Assembly: GCA_948439405.1 (NCBI GenBank) | Contig: CAOJNB010000002.1 | Span: 101,778 to 165,777, forward strand | Reading direction: 5' to 3' | Source of the DNA: an uncultured Coriobacteriaceae bacterium | GTDB lineage: Bacteria > Actinomycetota > Coriobacteriia > Coriobacteriales > Atopobiaceae | DNA: 64,000 bases | Program-made: the position numbers and the translations under genes | Notes under the pieces: model-generated | Databases searched by the model: none | What the model saw: the letters and a program-made list of their open reading frames with translations, nothing else | Told to the model about the DNA's origin: nothing | Shown: piece by piece, positions 35,441 through 42,800 of the stretch | How positions within the stretch are numbered: position 1 is the stretch's first letter | Layout of the letters: every line of letters starts with the position of its first letter

Positions 35441-36412
35441 TCAGCCGAAGAAGACATTTGACCTCCGAAGCCTCAGATAGAGCTCCCTGCGCGCACGCAC
35501 GACGCGGTCCGGCGCACGACGCATCCTCCGATCCAGGGCACGGCCAAGCACGAGCATGCAGCCGGAAAGGCGCTCGAAGCTATCGAACTGGGACGTCATG
35601 ACCGTAACGACCCTGACGCCCATCATCCCAAGCGCCTGGGAGCGGTCGACATCATCCGCGCGCCTGGCAGAGTGGAACTCGTCGCTGTCGTACTCGAGGG
35701 CGACCCCCTCCCTGCGCCATAGCAGGTCGCAGCGGACCCAGCGTCGCCGCGCCACGCGAGCCGCCGGCCCGCTCAGCGTGATGCGCCCGTTGAGTTCCGG
35801 CAGACCGAAGCCGAACCCGCCTCGACAAGTCGGCATGGACGCGAGCATGCAGAGGATGCTCTCCCTCGGGGAGGCCGAGCCGTCACGAACCCAGGCGAGC
35901 GCGTCGCGGGCGAGCCCGACCCCATCAATCGGAGGACACCTGTCGAGGTGGGAGCGGAGACGCCCCTCGGATACGAGCTGCGGGACCTCGTACCGCGCGA
36001 TGCCGCGCGCGACGCGGTACGTCCCGCACAGGATGAGCCCCAGCAGCACGCGATGCGCGAAGTCCAGCTGTCGCATGGACTGCACGTAGGCGAGCTCCGG
36101 AGACGGGACGAGCATCCCTCCCGGCAGCCGGAGGAACGACCCTCCCGGCAGGTTCGCGAGGCGCGAGCACACGTGCGCCCGCACGTGCTCGTCCGCAGGA
36201 CGCCACGTCCCGAAGGGGACGAGGACGTCGACGGGACCTCGCGAGGCGCCGCCGAGCCTCCGGGACAGCTCGGCGAGACCCGCGGTCGTGGCGGAGGGAG
36301 GGCGCACCTCCCCTCCCGAGAGGCGGCGCGCGGCCGCCACCTCGTCCGGCGGGAGCCGTTGCAGGAGCCTGATGGCGCTGAGCCCGAACGGCATGGGAAT
36401 CCTGGTCTCCAT
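35441..36412 (-). CDS. Hypothetical protein with Vsr/DUF559-like nuclease domain
   Basis: A 323-residue protein. The C-terminal third looks like a PD-(D/E)xK nuclease of the Vsr/DUF559 group: SPRES (Glu, about 183), VRCDLLWRREGVALEYDSDE (about 228-247, motif Asp then E-x-D) and VRVVTVMTSQF. The N-terminal part has an AbiEi/antitoxin-like or structural look (LSGGEVRPPSATTAGLAELS) without a firm match. Proteins of this plan are common and often multi-copy in Coriobacteriia, with no known role that I can name. Its ribosome site is weak. A family 1 repeat sits at its 3' end. Confidence 0.72.
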   Translation of the reverse strand: METRIPMPFGLSAIRLLQRLPPDEVAAARRLSGGEVRPPSATTAGLAELSRRLGGASRGPVDVLVPFGTWRPADEHVRAHVCSRLANLPGGSFLRLPGGMLVPSPELAYVQSMRQLDFAHRVLLGLILCGTYRVARGIARYEVPQLVSEGRLRSHLDRCPPIDGVGLARDALAWVRDGSASPRESILCMLASMPTCRGGFGFGLPELNGRITLSGPAARVARRRWVRCDLLWRREGVALEYDSDEFHSARRADDVDRSQALGMMGVRVVTVMTSQFDSFERLSGCMLVLGRALDRRMRRAPDRVVRARRELYLRLRRSNVFFG

Positions 36413-36636
36413 GCCACGAGGCTAGCCGCGCCAGCCCGCGCGGGAAGCGTCGCCCGATGCGGCGCGGCGGCCGCGCCGACGCCTCGCACACGCCCGGCCG
36501 ACGGCGCGCCTGCGGAAGGGCGCCGCGTCCCAGGCAGCAGGGGCGCGTCCGCTTGCCGTAGACTCGTCACGTATCGGCGGCGCGGGCGCGCGAGCCGCGC
36601 GCCGCCACGATTCCCCCACGCACGAGCGAGGTCCCG

Positions 36637-37104
36637 ATGAGCGACGCCACCCGCACGGAAGCACGACGCCCCGACGCCGACGAGGTGCTCACCGACGAGC
36701 TGCTCGCCCGACTGCTCGAGGCGACCTCGCCGGAGGCCTACCTCGACCGCGCGGCCATCGACGACCGCGACCTCGCCGGCTACCTCGGCCACCTTCTCGC
36801 GGAGCGGGGCATGAGGCGCTCCGAGGTCATCCGCGCCTCTGGCGTGAACCCGACGTTCTGCTACCAGATCTTCAGCGGACGCCGGCACGCGGGGCGCGAC
36901 ACCGCCATCATGCTCGCCTTCGGGCTTCGCTGCACCCTCGCGGAGACGCAGCGCCTCCTGCGCCATGCCGGCGCCTCCGAGCTGTGGTGCAAGAGGAGGC
37001 GCGACGCCGTGATCATCTTCTGCGTCGAGCACGGCATGACGCGCCAGCAGTGCGACGACGAGCTCTACCGACTGGGAGAGCCCACCCTGCTGGGAAGCGA
37101 CTGA
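36637..37104 (+). CDS. Helix-turn-helix protein paired with Ser/Thr kinase
   Basis: A 155-residue protein. An XRE/Cro-like HTH lies at about 50-95 (LLAERGMRRSEVIRASGVNP, then TFCYQIFSGRR), after a helical N-terminus (LLARLLEATSPEAYL). A second helical part follows (RRDAVIIFCVEHGMTRQQC). The kinase gene starts 2 nt after its stop, so the two are co-translated. The HTH protein may be the kinase's substrate or target regulator; this is inferred from context only. TAGACT (36559-36564) may be its -10. Confidence 0.8.
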   Translation: MSDATRTEARRPDADEVLTDELLARLLEATSPEAYLDRAAIDDRDLAGYLGHLLAERGMRRSEVIRASGVNPTFCYQIFSGRRHAGRDTAIMLAFGLRCTLAETQRLLRHAGASELWCKRRRDAVIIFCVEHGMTRQQCDDELYRLGEPTLLGSD

Positions 37105-37106
37105 CG

Positions 37107-38309
37107 ATGGACGGCGACGCCACGCTCGCCGCGCTCGAGCTCGACGAGTCGTTCGAGGTGGAGCGTGTCCTCGCGGAGGGTCCCGCCGGCGCGACGGAGC
37201 TCGTGCGCGACGCGGGCGGCACGCGCCTCGTGCGCAAGCGCATCCCCGCGGAGCTCGCGAACCGCCGCGCGTGGGAGGCCCTCGCCGGCGCGGACGACCC
37301 TCGCCTGCCGCGCGTGCGCCTCGTCTACGAGCTGCCCGACCAGCTCGTCGTCGTGAGCGACTGGGTCGAGGGCGCATCCGTGCGCGACCTCGTGTCCTCC
37401 GCCGGCCCGATGCCCGAGCAGGTCGCCTGCCGCATCGCCTGCGAGGTGGCGGGCGCCGTGCAGGCGCTCCACGACCGCGGCGTCGTCCACCGCGACGTCA
37501 CGCCCGCAAACGTCGTGTGCTCGCACGGCAGCGTCCGCCTCATCGACCTGGGGATAGCCCGCGTCGGTGGCACGCGTGCGCGCCACGACACGACGCCGCT
37601 CGGCACCTGGGGGTACGCGGCGCCCGAGCAGTTCGGCTTCGCGCAGACGGACGCCCGCTCGGACGTGTACTCGATCGGGCGCCTGCTCGCCTACATGCTC
37701 ACCGGCGTCGAGCCCGGCGGCGACGCCCTCGAGGAAGCCCTCGACGACCCGCGACGCGTCCGCCCCGCCCTGCGCGACGTCATCCGTCGGGCCTGCGCCT
37801 TCGAGCCCGGCGGGCGCCCCGCGACGGCCGCCCTCCTCGCGCAGGAGATCGCCGCGGCCGTCCCCGCTCCGGCTCCCCCTCCCTCACCCGCCCCGCGCCC
37901 TGCGGCGCCGACGCCGTGGGCGGAGCCCCTCTCCCCGCGCGCGCTCGCGGAAGGCTGGAGGCGAGAGGATGGCGCACGCCGGGTGGCCGCCGTCGTACTC
38001 GGGTCCGTCGGGGCCTTCTGGGTCGCCATCTTCCTCGGCGTCGTCGCGCTCGCGGTGCGCACCTTCCGCCCCGCGGCCGTCGAGGTCCTTACGCTGCTCG
38101 TCTGCCTCGAGCTCCTCGCGCTCGTCGCCTGCGCGACCCTCGAGGCGACGGCGGTCGCGCTGCGCTGCGGCCCCTACGCCTGCGCCGGCCCGCCGTGGGG
38201 CAGGCTCGCCGCGCGCCTCGGGGTCATGGCGGGCGCCCTCATCCTCGTCACCGCGGTCGCGATGGCGCTCGCCGTCGCCTTGTTCGGGACGGGCGTCGAG
38301 GCAGGATAG
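37107..38309 (+). CDS. Membrane-anchored Ser/Thr protein kinase
   Basis: A 400-residue kinase. Lys of VRKRIPAE (about 48) may be the ATP lysine; the P-loop is degenerate (LAEGPAGATELV). The catalytic loop is GVVHRDVTPANVV (about 126-138), with Thr replacing the usual Lys, and DLGIARVGG replaces DFG. The activation segment is GTWGYAAPEQFG (about 167) followed by SDVYSIGRLL. A Pro-rich linker (about 250-275) leads to three hydrophobic helices at about 293-322, 327-355 and 368-398. HRD Asp and the Mg-binding Asn and Asp are kept, so it is probably active. Confidence 0.88.
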   Translation: MDGDATLAALELDESFEVERVLAEGPAGATELVRDAGGTRLVRKRIPAELANRRAWEALAGADDPRLPRVRLVYELPDQLVVVSDWVEGASVRDLVSSAGPMPEQVACRIACEVAGAVQALHDRGVVHRDVTPANVVCSHGSVRLIDLGIARVGGTRARHDTTPLGTWGYAAPEQFGFAQTDARSDVYSIGRLLAYMLTGVEPGGDALEEALDDPRRVRPALRDVIRRACAFEPGGRPATAALLAQEIAAAVPAPAPPPSPAPRPAAPTPWAEPLSPRALAEGWRREDGARRVAAVVLGSVGAFWVAIFLGVVALAVRTFRPAAVEVLTLLVCLELLALVACATLEATAVALRCGPYACAGPPWGRLAARLGVMAGALILVTAVAMALAVALFGTGVEAG

Positions 38310-38318
38310 CCGGTGCTA

Positions 38319-38508
38319 CCTGCAATACGCCGTCCCTTTTGCACTGGTGGCGCCTGCTCCGGAGTATTGCAGGCGGAATCTCGGAATCCGCGAGTCTCGA
38401 AGGCGGGAGCCGATGCGCCTCCGAGAAGAAGCACCAGCTCACGGGAGTGCCGCCGTTTCGTTCGAGCAACCCGGAACGCCCCGGAGGGCACGGGGACCTG
38501 CAACACTC
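38319..38508. repeat. Family 1 three-arm repeat, copy 3 (reverse orientation)
   Basis: CCTGCAATAC (38319-38328) pairs perfectly with GTATTGCAGG (38364-38373), around the core CCCTTTTGCACTGGTGGCGC (38334-38353), which is the reverse complement of the core in copy 1b. The third arm CCTGCAACACTC is at 38497-38508. A nine-C run follows at 38525-38533. The element lies directly after the kinase stop and upstream of the small membrane protein. Confidence 0.78.
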
Positions 38509-38634
38509 GCCTCCGAGCGCCATGCCCCCCCCCGCGAGCGCCACGGGAAGTGTGCTCGCAGCTAACGACTTTCCCCTCGGGCGGGGCTAGCCTGCGAAGG
38601 CGCATGCGAACGCATCCCGATCCCGGAGGAAGCC

Positions 38635-38994
38635 ATGAAGGACAAGAACAAGCTCCTGCTCGTCTCGCTCGTGCTCGGTGCTGCCTACATGATCTACAGC
38701 ATCGTCTACTGGAGCGGCGTCGGCTCAGACGCCGCGACCGACGCCGAGGCCGCGGGCACCGCGCTCGCCACGATGCTCGTGATGCCGCACCTCGTGTGCA
38801 CCTTCGTCGCCGTCGTGTTCAACGCCCTCGGCCTCTTCATGAACAAGCGCGGCTTCGCGCTCGTGGGCGCCATCCTCTACGCCGTCGCCATGGTGCTGTT
38901 CGTCGCGTACTTCATGTTCGTCGTCGTCGAGATGGTGCTCTCCTTCGTCGCCTTCGCGCAGATGAAGAAGGCGGACGCCGCGCCCGCGGCATAG
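38635..38994 (+). CDS. Small hydrophobic membrane protein
   Basis: A 119-residue protein with four likely membrane helices (LLLVSLVLGAAYMIYSIVYW; about 45-65; about 70-90; about 92-112) and a positively charged N-terminus (MKDKNK). No family is recognised. GGAGGAAGCC is a good ribosome site. A terminator-like hairpin at 39044 follows. Confidence 0.75.
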   Translation: MKDKNKLLLVSLVLGAAYMIYSIVYWSGVGSDAATDAEAAGTALATMLVMPHLVCTFVAVVFNALGLFMNKRGFALVGAILYAVAMVLFVAYFMFVVVEMVLSFVAFAQMKKADAAPAA

Positions 38995-39043
38995 CCTGCG
39001 GGAGGCGCCGTCCCCGCCGGTATACTGGCGGCCAGGGCATCGC

Positions 39044-39077
39044 GCGGCGCGACGGGTGTCGCGCCGCCTTTCGTTTT
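39044..39077 (+). terminator. Intrinsic terminator hairpin in front of the glycerol-1-phosphate dehydrogenase gene
   Basis: GCGGCGCGAC (39044-39053), loop GGGT and GTCGCGCCGC (39058-39067) form a perfect 10-bp stem, followed by CTTTCGTTTT. It ends 15 nt before the next ATG. It may end the upstream transcript, or act as a leader attenuator if TATACT (39021-39026) is the promoter of the downstream gene. Confidence 0.65.
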
Positions 39078-39091
39078 GGGGGGGCGGTTCC

Positions 39092-40366
39092 ATGCGCTAC
39101 GTCGACCTCGACCAGTTCCGGGGACCCTGCGAGTGCGGGCGCGAGCACGCCGTCGACGTCGAGGAGGTCGTGATCGGCCACGACGCGCTGAGACGGCTGC
39201 CGCACATGCTCGAGGACGGCGCGCTCGACATCTACGAGCAGCCGGTCGTCCTGTGCGACGCGAACACCCGCGCCGCCGCGGGCGGGCAGATCCCCGACCT
39301 CATGCGCCGCCTTCCCGTGGTCGAGCTCGGCCCCGAGGGCCTGCACGCCACCGAGGGCGCCGTCGCGCTCGTCGCGGAGCGGCTGCCGGAGGACGTCGAC
39401 CTCATCGTCGCGCTCGGCTCGGGCACCATCCACGACCTCGCCCGCTACACCGCGCACGACCGCGGCATCGCCTTCGTCTCCTGCCCCACCGCCGCGAGCG
39501 TGGACGGGTTCGTCTCCACCGTCGCAGCGATGACGTGGCACGGGATGAAGCGGACCTTCCCCGCCGTCCCGCCGATCGCCGTCGTGGCCGACACCACCGT
39601 GCTCTCGCAGGCCCCGCGCCGCCTGACGGGCTCGGGCGCTGCCGACCTGTTCGGCAAGTACTGCTGCATTCTGGACTGGCGCATCGCCCACGAGGTGACG
39701 GGCGAGTACATCTGCGAGCGCACCTGCCGGATGGCCCTCGAGGCCGCCGACGACGTGATGGCCTGCGTCGACGGGCTCGACGCAGGTGACGAGGAGGCCT
39801 ACGCGAACCTCATCTACGCCCTGCTGCTCTCCGGGCTCGCGATGCAGATGATCGGCAACTCGCGCCCGGCCTCGTGCGCCGAGCACCACATGTCGCACCT
39901 CTGGGAGATGAACGTCATCAACGACGAGGTCGACGCGCTCCACGGCGAGAAGGTGGGCGTGGGCCTCGTCCTCGTGGCGCGCCGCTACAAGCGCGTCGCC
40001 GAGGCGCTGCGCGAGGGCCGCTACGAGGTCCGTCCCTGGGGCGGGCTCGAGCGCGACCTGCTCGAGCGCACCTTCGGCGCCCGGGGGCTGCTCGAGGGCG
40101 TCCTCGCCGAGAACGACCCGGACCCGCTCGCCTCCGTCACGCCCGACATGCTCGAGCGCGCCGTGCCCGAGATCGTCCGCCTCGTCGACGAGACGCTGCC
40201 CGACCCCGACGACCTCATCGCCAAGCTCGAGGGCTGCGGCTGCCCCACGACCATGGCGGACCTCGGCCTCGACCCCGCGCTCGCCGAGCTCTCGCTCGAC
40301 CTGTCGCCCTACGTGCGGCAGCGCCTCTCCTTCAACCGGCTGACGAAGATGATCGAGGTGAGCTGA
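39092..40366 (+). CDS. sn-glycerol-1-phosphate dehydrogenase family (EgsA/AraM-like)
   Basis: A 424-residue member of the glycerol dehydrogenase/dehydroquinate synthase superfamily. NAD-binding [16 protein letters not shown] (about 110-125), [11 protein letters not shown] (about 133), metal-site Asp in [10 protein letters not shown] (about 186) and His in [13 protein letters not shown] (about 265) and [11 protein letters not shown] (about 285) match the glycerol-1-phosphate dehydrogenase pattern. It would reduce dihydroxyacetone phosphate to glycerol-1-phosphate, known in bacteria from AraM. An N-terminal [11 protein letters not shown] contains extra Cys. The ribosome site is a run of seven G (39078-39084) 7 nt from the ATG. 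Confidence 0.85.
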   Translation: MRYVDLDQFRGPCECGREHAVDVEEVVIGHDALRRLPHMLEDGALDIYEQPVVLCDANTRAAAGGQIPDLMRRLPVVELGPEGLHATEGAVALVAERLPEDVDLIVALGSGTIHDLARYTAHDRGIAFVSCPTAASVDGFVSTVAAMTWHGMKRTFPAVPPIAVVADTTVLSQAPRRLTGSGAADLFGKYCCILDWRIAHEVTGEYICERTCRMALEAADDVMACVDGLDAGDEEAYANLIYALLLSGLAMQMIGNSRPASCAEHHMSHLWEMNVINDEVDALHGEKVGVGLVLVARRYKRVAEALREGRYEVRPWGGLERDLLERTFGARGLLEGVLAENDPDPLASVTPDMLERAVPEIVRLVDETLPDPDDLIAKLEGCGCPTTMADLGLDPALAELSLDLSPYVRQRLSFNRLTKMIEVS

Positions 40367-40393
40367 CCCGGTGCGGACGCGACACCACCAAAA

Positions 40394-40439
40394 TTGATAC
40401 AAATTCTCATTTGATACTCGGTATCACTGTGCTATGCTG
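40394..40439 (+). promoter_or_regulatory. Promoter and operator of the Fur-family gene
   Basis: TTGATA (40411-40416) and TATGCT (40434-40439) are spaced by exactly 17 nt, the best sigma-70-type promoter in the window. TGATAC-TCG-GTATCA (40412-40426) is a perfect palindrome overlapping the -35 and spacer, and TTGATAC recurs at 40394-40400. Position and symmetry fit autoregulation by the downstream metalloregulator. This AT-rich patch stands out from its surroundings. Confidence 0.75.
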
Positions 40440-40465
40440 TCCCCGACACGAGGGAGGTGGCAGCC

Positions 40466-40870
40466 ATGGCGTCCAGGCAGACCGTTCAGAGCGAGATCAT
40501 CGTCGGCGCGCTCGAGCGCATGGCGAACCACCCCACCGCCGAGGAGGTCTACGAGGCGGTCCGCGCCGAGCATCCCGGCATCGGGCGCGCCACGGTGTTC
40601 CGCGTGCTGGGACGCCTCTCGGACGAGGGCCGCATCGCCCGCGTGCGCATCAACAACGGGGCCGACCACTTCGACCACCGCACCTTCGAGCACCATCACG
40701 TCCGCTGCGAGCGCTGCGGCCGCGTGGACGACGTCCTGCTCGAACCGCGGGGCCGCGAGGTCGACGAGGCCGCCGAGCGCGCGTCGGGCTGGAGGATCTC
40801 CGGCCACACGGTCCAGTTCGACGGCGTGTGCCCCGAGTGTCAGAAGGTCCAGGCACCACCAGCCGAGTAG
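40466..40870 (+). CDS. Fur/PerR-family metalloregulator
   Basis: A 134-residue repressor. The winged HTH is at about 17-60 ([20 protein letters not shown], then [12 protein letters not shown]), the His-rich regulatory metal site is [19 protein letters not shown] (about 73-91), and CERCG plus CPECQ form the structural zinc site. The genes that follow (rubrerythrin, PPOX-like) suggest a PerR-like peroxide response rather than iron uptake control; this is inferred. The ATG at 40466 with GGGAGG 8 nt upstream is preferred over a GTG at 40457. Confidence 0.9.
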   Translation: MASRQTVQSEIIVGALERMANHPTAEEVYEAVRAEHPGIGRATVFRVLGRLSDEGRIARVRINNGADHFDHRTFEHHHVRCERCGRVDDVLLEPRGREVDEAAERASGWRISGHTVQFDGVCPECQKVQAPPAE

Positions 40871-40923
40871 GGCTGTCGCAAGGAGAGGGGCGGGACTTCC
40901 CGCCGAAGACGAAAGGAACTGCC

Positions 40924-41508
40924 ATGAAGTGGGTCTGCAAGGTCTGCGGTTACATCTACGAGGGCGAGGAGCCGCCGGCGGAGTGCCCGGTGTGCAAGGC
41001 CCCCGCGAGCCAGTTCGAGAAGGTCGAGGGCGAGCTCGAGCTCGCTGCCGAGCACGAGTACGGCATCTACGCCAAGACCGTGAAGGACAACGCCGACGTC
41101 TCCGACGAGGACAAGGCCTACATCCTCGAGCAGCTGAAGGCCAACTTCAACGGCGAGTGCTCCGAGGTCGGCATGTACCTGTGCATGGCCCGCATCGCCC
41201 ACCGCGAGGGCTACCCCGAGATCGGCCTGTACTGGGAGAAGGCCGCCTACGAGGAGGCCGAGCACGCCGCCAAGTTCGCCGAGCTGCTGGGCGAGGACCT
41301 CGAGCCGAACATGAAGGCCACCACCAAGGACAACCTGGCCTGGCGCGTCGACTGCGAGTTCGGCGCCACCGCCGGCAAGGTCGAGCTGGCCACCTGCGCC
41401 AAGAAGAACGGCCTGGACGCCATCCACGACACCGTCCACGAGATGGCGCGCGACGAGGCCCGTCACGGCAAGGCCCTCAAGGGCCTGCTGGAGCGCTACT
41501 TCGGCTAA
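40924..41508 (+). CDS. Rubrerythrin with N-terminal rubredoxin domain (reverse rubrerythrin)
   Basis: A 194-residue peroxide-reducing protein. Residues 1-35 are a rubredoxin domain ([12 protein letters not shown] and CPVCKAP give the four Cys). Residues 50-194 are a ferritin-like diiron domain ([47 protein letters not shown]). The domain order is the reverse of classical rubrerythrin and is like clostridial reverse rubrerythrins. It lies 53 nt after the Fur-family gene and should be in its regulon. Codon choice is strongly C-ending, suggesting high expression. Confidence 0.95.
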   Translation: MKWVCKVCGYIYEGEEPPAECPVCKAPASQFEKVEGELELAAEHEYGIYAKTVKDNADVSDEDKAYILEQLKANFNGECSEVGMYLCMARIAHREGYPEIGLYWEKAAYEEAEHAAKFAELLGEDLEPNMKATTKDNLAWRVDCEFGATAGKVELATCAKKNGLDAIHDTVHEMARDEARHGKALKGLLERYFG

Positions 41509-41930
41509 TGGCCGGCAAGCAGCGCAACAAGAAGGCTGCCAAGCGCAAGCCCTCGGAGCCCGCGCCCTGCGCGGTGCTCTGGGGGCTTGCCCCCGATTCG
41601 GGGCGGGGCGCCGCCGTGCGGGACGTGCTCCGCGACATGGGCGTCCTGGCGCGCACCGCCGCGCCCGAGGGCCTGAACGACCCGGCGGGCGCCTTCGCCC
41701 ACCTCCCCGGGCTCCGACGCAACCCGCTCCCCTACGCAGGCAAGCTCCCCGACTGCGAGTTCGTGCTGCTGTGCGGCCTCTCGAGCGGCCAGGTCGATGA
41801 CTTCGTCGCCCGCTGCGCCGAGGCGGGCTGCCAGGTGGGCGCGAAGGCGGTCCTCACCAAGGCGAACAGGGGCTGGCCGCTGGTGCGGCTGATCGAGACG
41901 GTGCAGGCAGAGCACGAGGCGAACTCCTAG
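41508..41930 (+). CDS. DUF3783 domain protein
   Basis: A 140-residue protein with a Lys/Arg-rich N-terminus ([14 protein letters not shown]) and a DUF3783-like C-terminal half (FVLLCGLSSGQVDDFVARC; KAVLTKANRGWPLVRLIETV). The function is unknown. The ATG shares one base with the TAA stop of rubrerythrin (TAATG), so the two are translationally coupled, which suggests a role linked to redox stress. Confidence 0.8.
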   Translation: MAGKQRNKKAAKRKPSEPAPCAVLWGLAPDSGRGAAVRDVLRDMGVLARTAAPEGLNDPAGAFAHLPGLRRNPLPYAGKLPDCEFVLLCGLSSGQVDDFVARCAEAGCQVGAKAVLTKANRGWPLVRLIETVQAEHEANS

Positions 41931-41994
41931 CCAGGCAGCCCTCCCCACGCGGGGTACCATGTGGCCGCACGACCGCGACGACGGAGGGGGACCC

Positions 41995-42489
41995 ATGGCA
42001 GAGCACGCGATGCGCCGGGCGCGCCAGCAGATGAGCGAGGAGGAGGCCTGGGCGCTCGTCGACGAGGCGACCTCGGGCGTGCTGTGCCTCGTCGACGCGG
42101 ACGGCGAACCCTACGGCGTCCCCCTGAGCCACGCGCGCTCCGGCGACCGCCTCCTCTTCCACACGGCCGTGACCGGCCACAAGCTCGACGCGGTCCGCGC
42201 CTGCGACCGCGCGTCGTTCACCGTCGTGGCGGCCGACGACGTGCACGCCATGGAGCTTACGACGTACTTCCGCAGCGCCATCTGCTTCGGCCGCGTCCGC
42301 GTCCTGGAGGACGAGGCGGAGGTCCGTTCCGCCCTCCGGGTGATAGGCGAGCGCTTCCTGCCGGAGCGCCCCGACGTCTGCGACGCCGAGGTCGAGGGCG
42401 CGATCGGCCGCGTGGCGGCCATCGAGCTCCGCGTGGAGCGCATCACCGGCAAGCAGGCCAAGGAGCTCGCGTTCGGCACGAGGAGTTGA
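41995..42489 (+). CDS. Pyridoxamine 5'-phosphate oxidase-fold flavoprotein (NimA-like)
   Basis: A 164-residue split-barrel FMN-binding protein of the 5-nitroimidazole-resistance-related family: ARQQMSEEEAWALVDEATSG, then VLCLVDADGEPYGVPLSH (about 28-46), FHTAVTGHKLDAVRAC (about 55-70) and a conserved SAICFGRVRVLED (about 93). Such proteins reduce nitro compounds or bind haem or flavin; the true substrate is unknown. GGAGGGGG precedes the ATG. It closes the oxidative-stress gene group. Confidence 0.85.
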   Translation: MAEHAMRRARQQMSEEEAWALVDEATSGVLCLVDADGEPYGVPLSHARSGDRLLFHTAVTGHKLDAVRACDRASFTVVAADDVHAMELTTYFRSAICFGRVRVLEDEAEVRSALRVIGERFLPERPDVCDAEVEGAIGRVAAIELRVERITGKQAKELAFGTRS

Positions 42490-42591
42490 GTCCCCGCGCG
42501 CCCCGCTCGCAGGACGGCTCCGAATCGTAACGTCCGCGAAACGTTCGCTCTGCTACAGTCTCCCCAACGTCGGACCGAGAGGAACCGTCCC

Positions 42592-42690
42592 ATGACCGCG
42601 ACCGCGCGCATCGACATGCTTCACCGCGCACCGGCAGCAGCCGGCGTGCGCGCGTGGTGGTGGACAAGGACGATCCCGATCTCGGACTGA
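42592..42690 (+). CDS. Tryptophan leader peptide (Trp-Trp-Trp)
   Basis: A 32-residue open frame: MTATARIDMLHRAPAAAGVR, then AWWWTRTIPISD and TGA. Three successive Trp codons lie at 42655-42663. It is preceded by GAGAGGAACC as a ribosome site and TACAGT (42554-42559) as a likely -10, and followed by an intrinsic terminator and the trpB gene. The arrangement is that of a classical ribosome-mediated trp attenuator. It is too short to be called by gene finders. Confidence 0.85.
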   Translation: MTATARIDMLHRAPAAAGVRAWWWTRTIPISD

Positions 42691-42750
42691 CGAGGCCACC
42701 CGCGCACGCACACACAGGGCCCCCGGATCAGTTCCGGGGGCCCTTTTTTT
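42644..42750 (+). promoter_or_regulatory. trp attenuator: leader stem and intrinsic terminator
   Basis: A first stem pairs GCGTGCGCGCGTGG (42644-42657, which ends at the first Trp codon) with CCACCCGCGCACGC (42696-42709), 13 of 14 positions. The terminator is GGGCCCCCGGA (42717-42727), loop TCAGT, TCCGGGGGCCC (42733-42743), then seven T (42744-42750). A ribosome stalled at the Trp codons would break the first stem. A strong antiterminator is not obvious by eye; GGCC at 42694 could reach the terminator arm. The trpB start is 50 nt downstream. Confidence 0.85.
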
Positions 42751-42800
42751 CGTGCGCGAAGGCGCATCACGGCAACCAGGCGTCCAGGAAGGAGACCACC

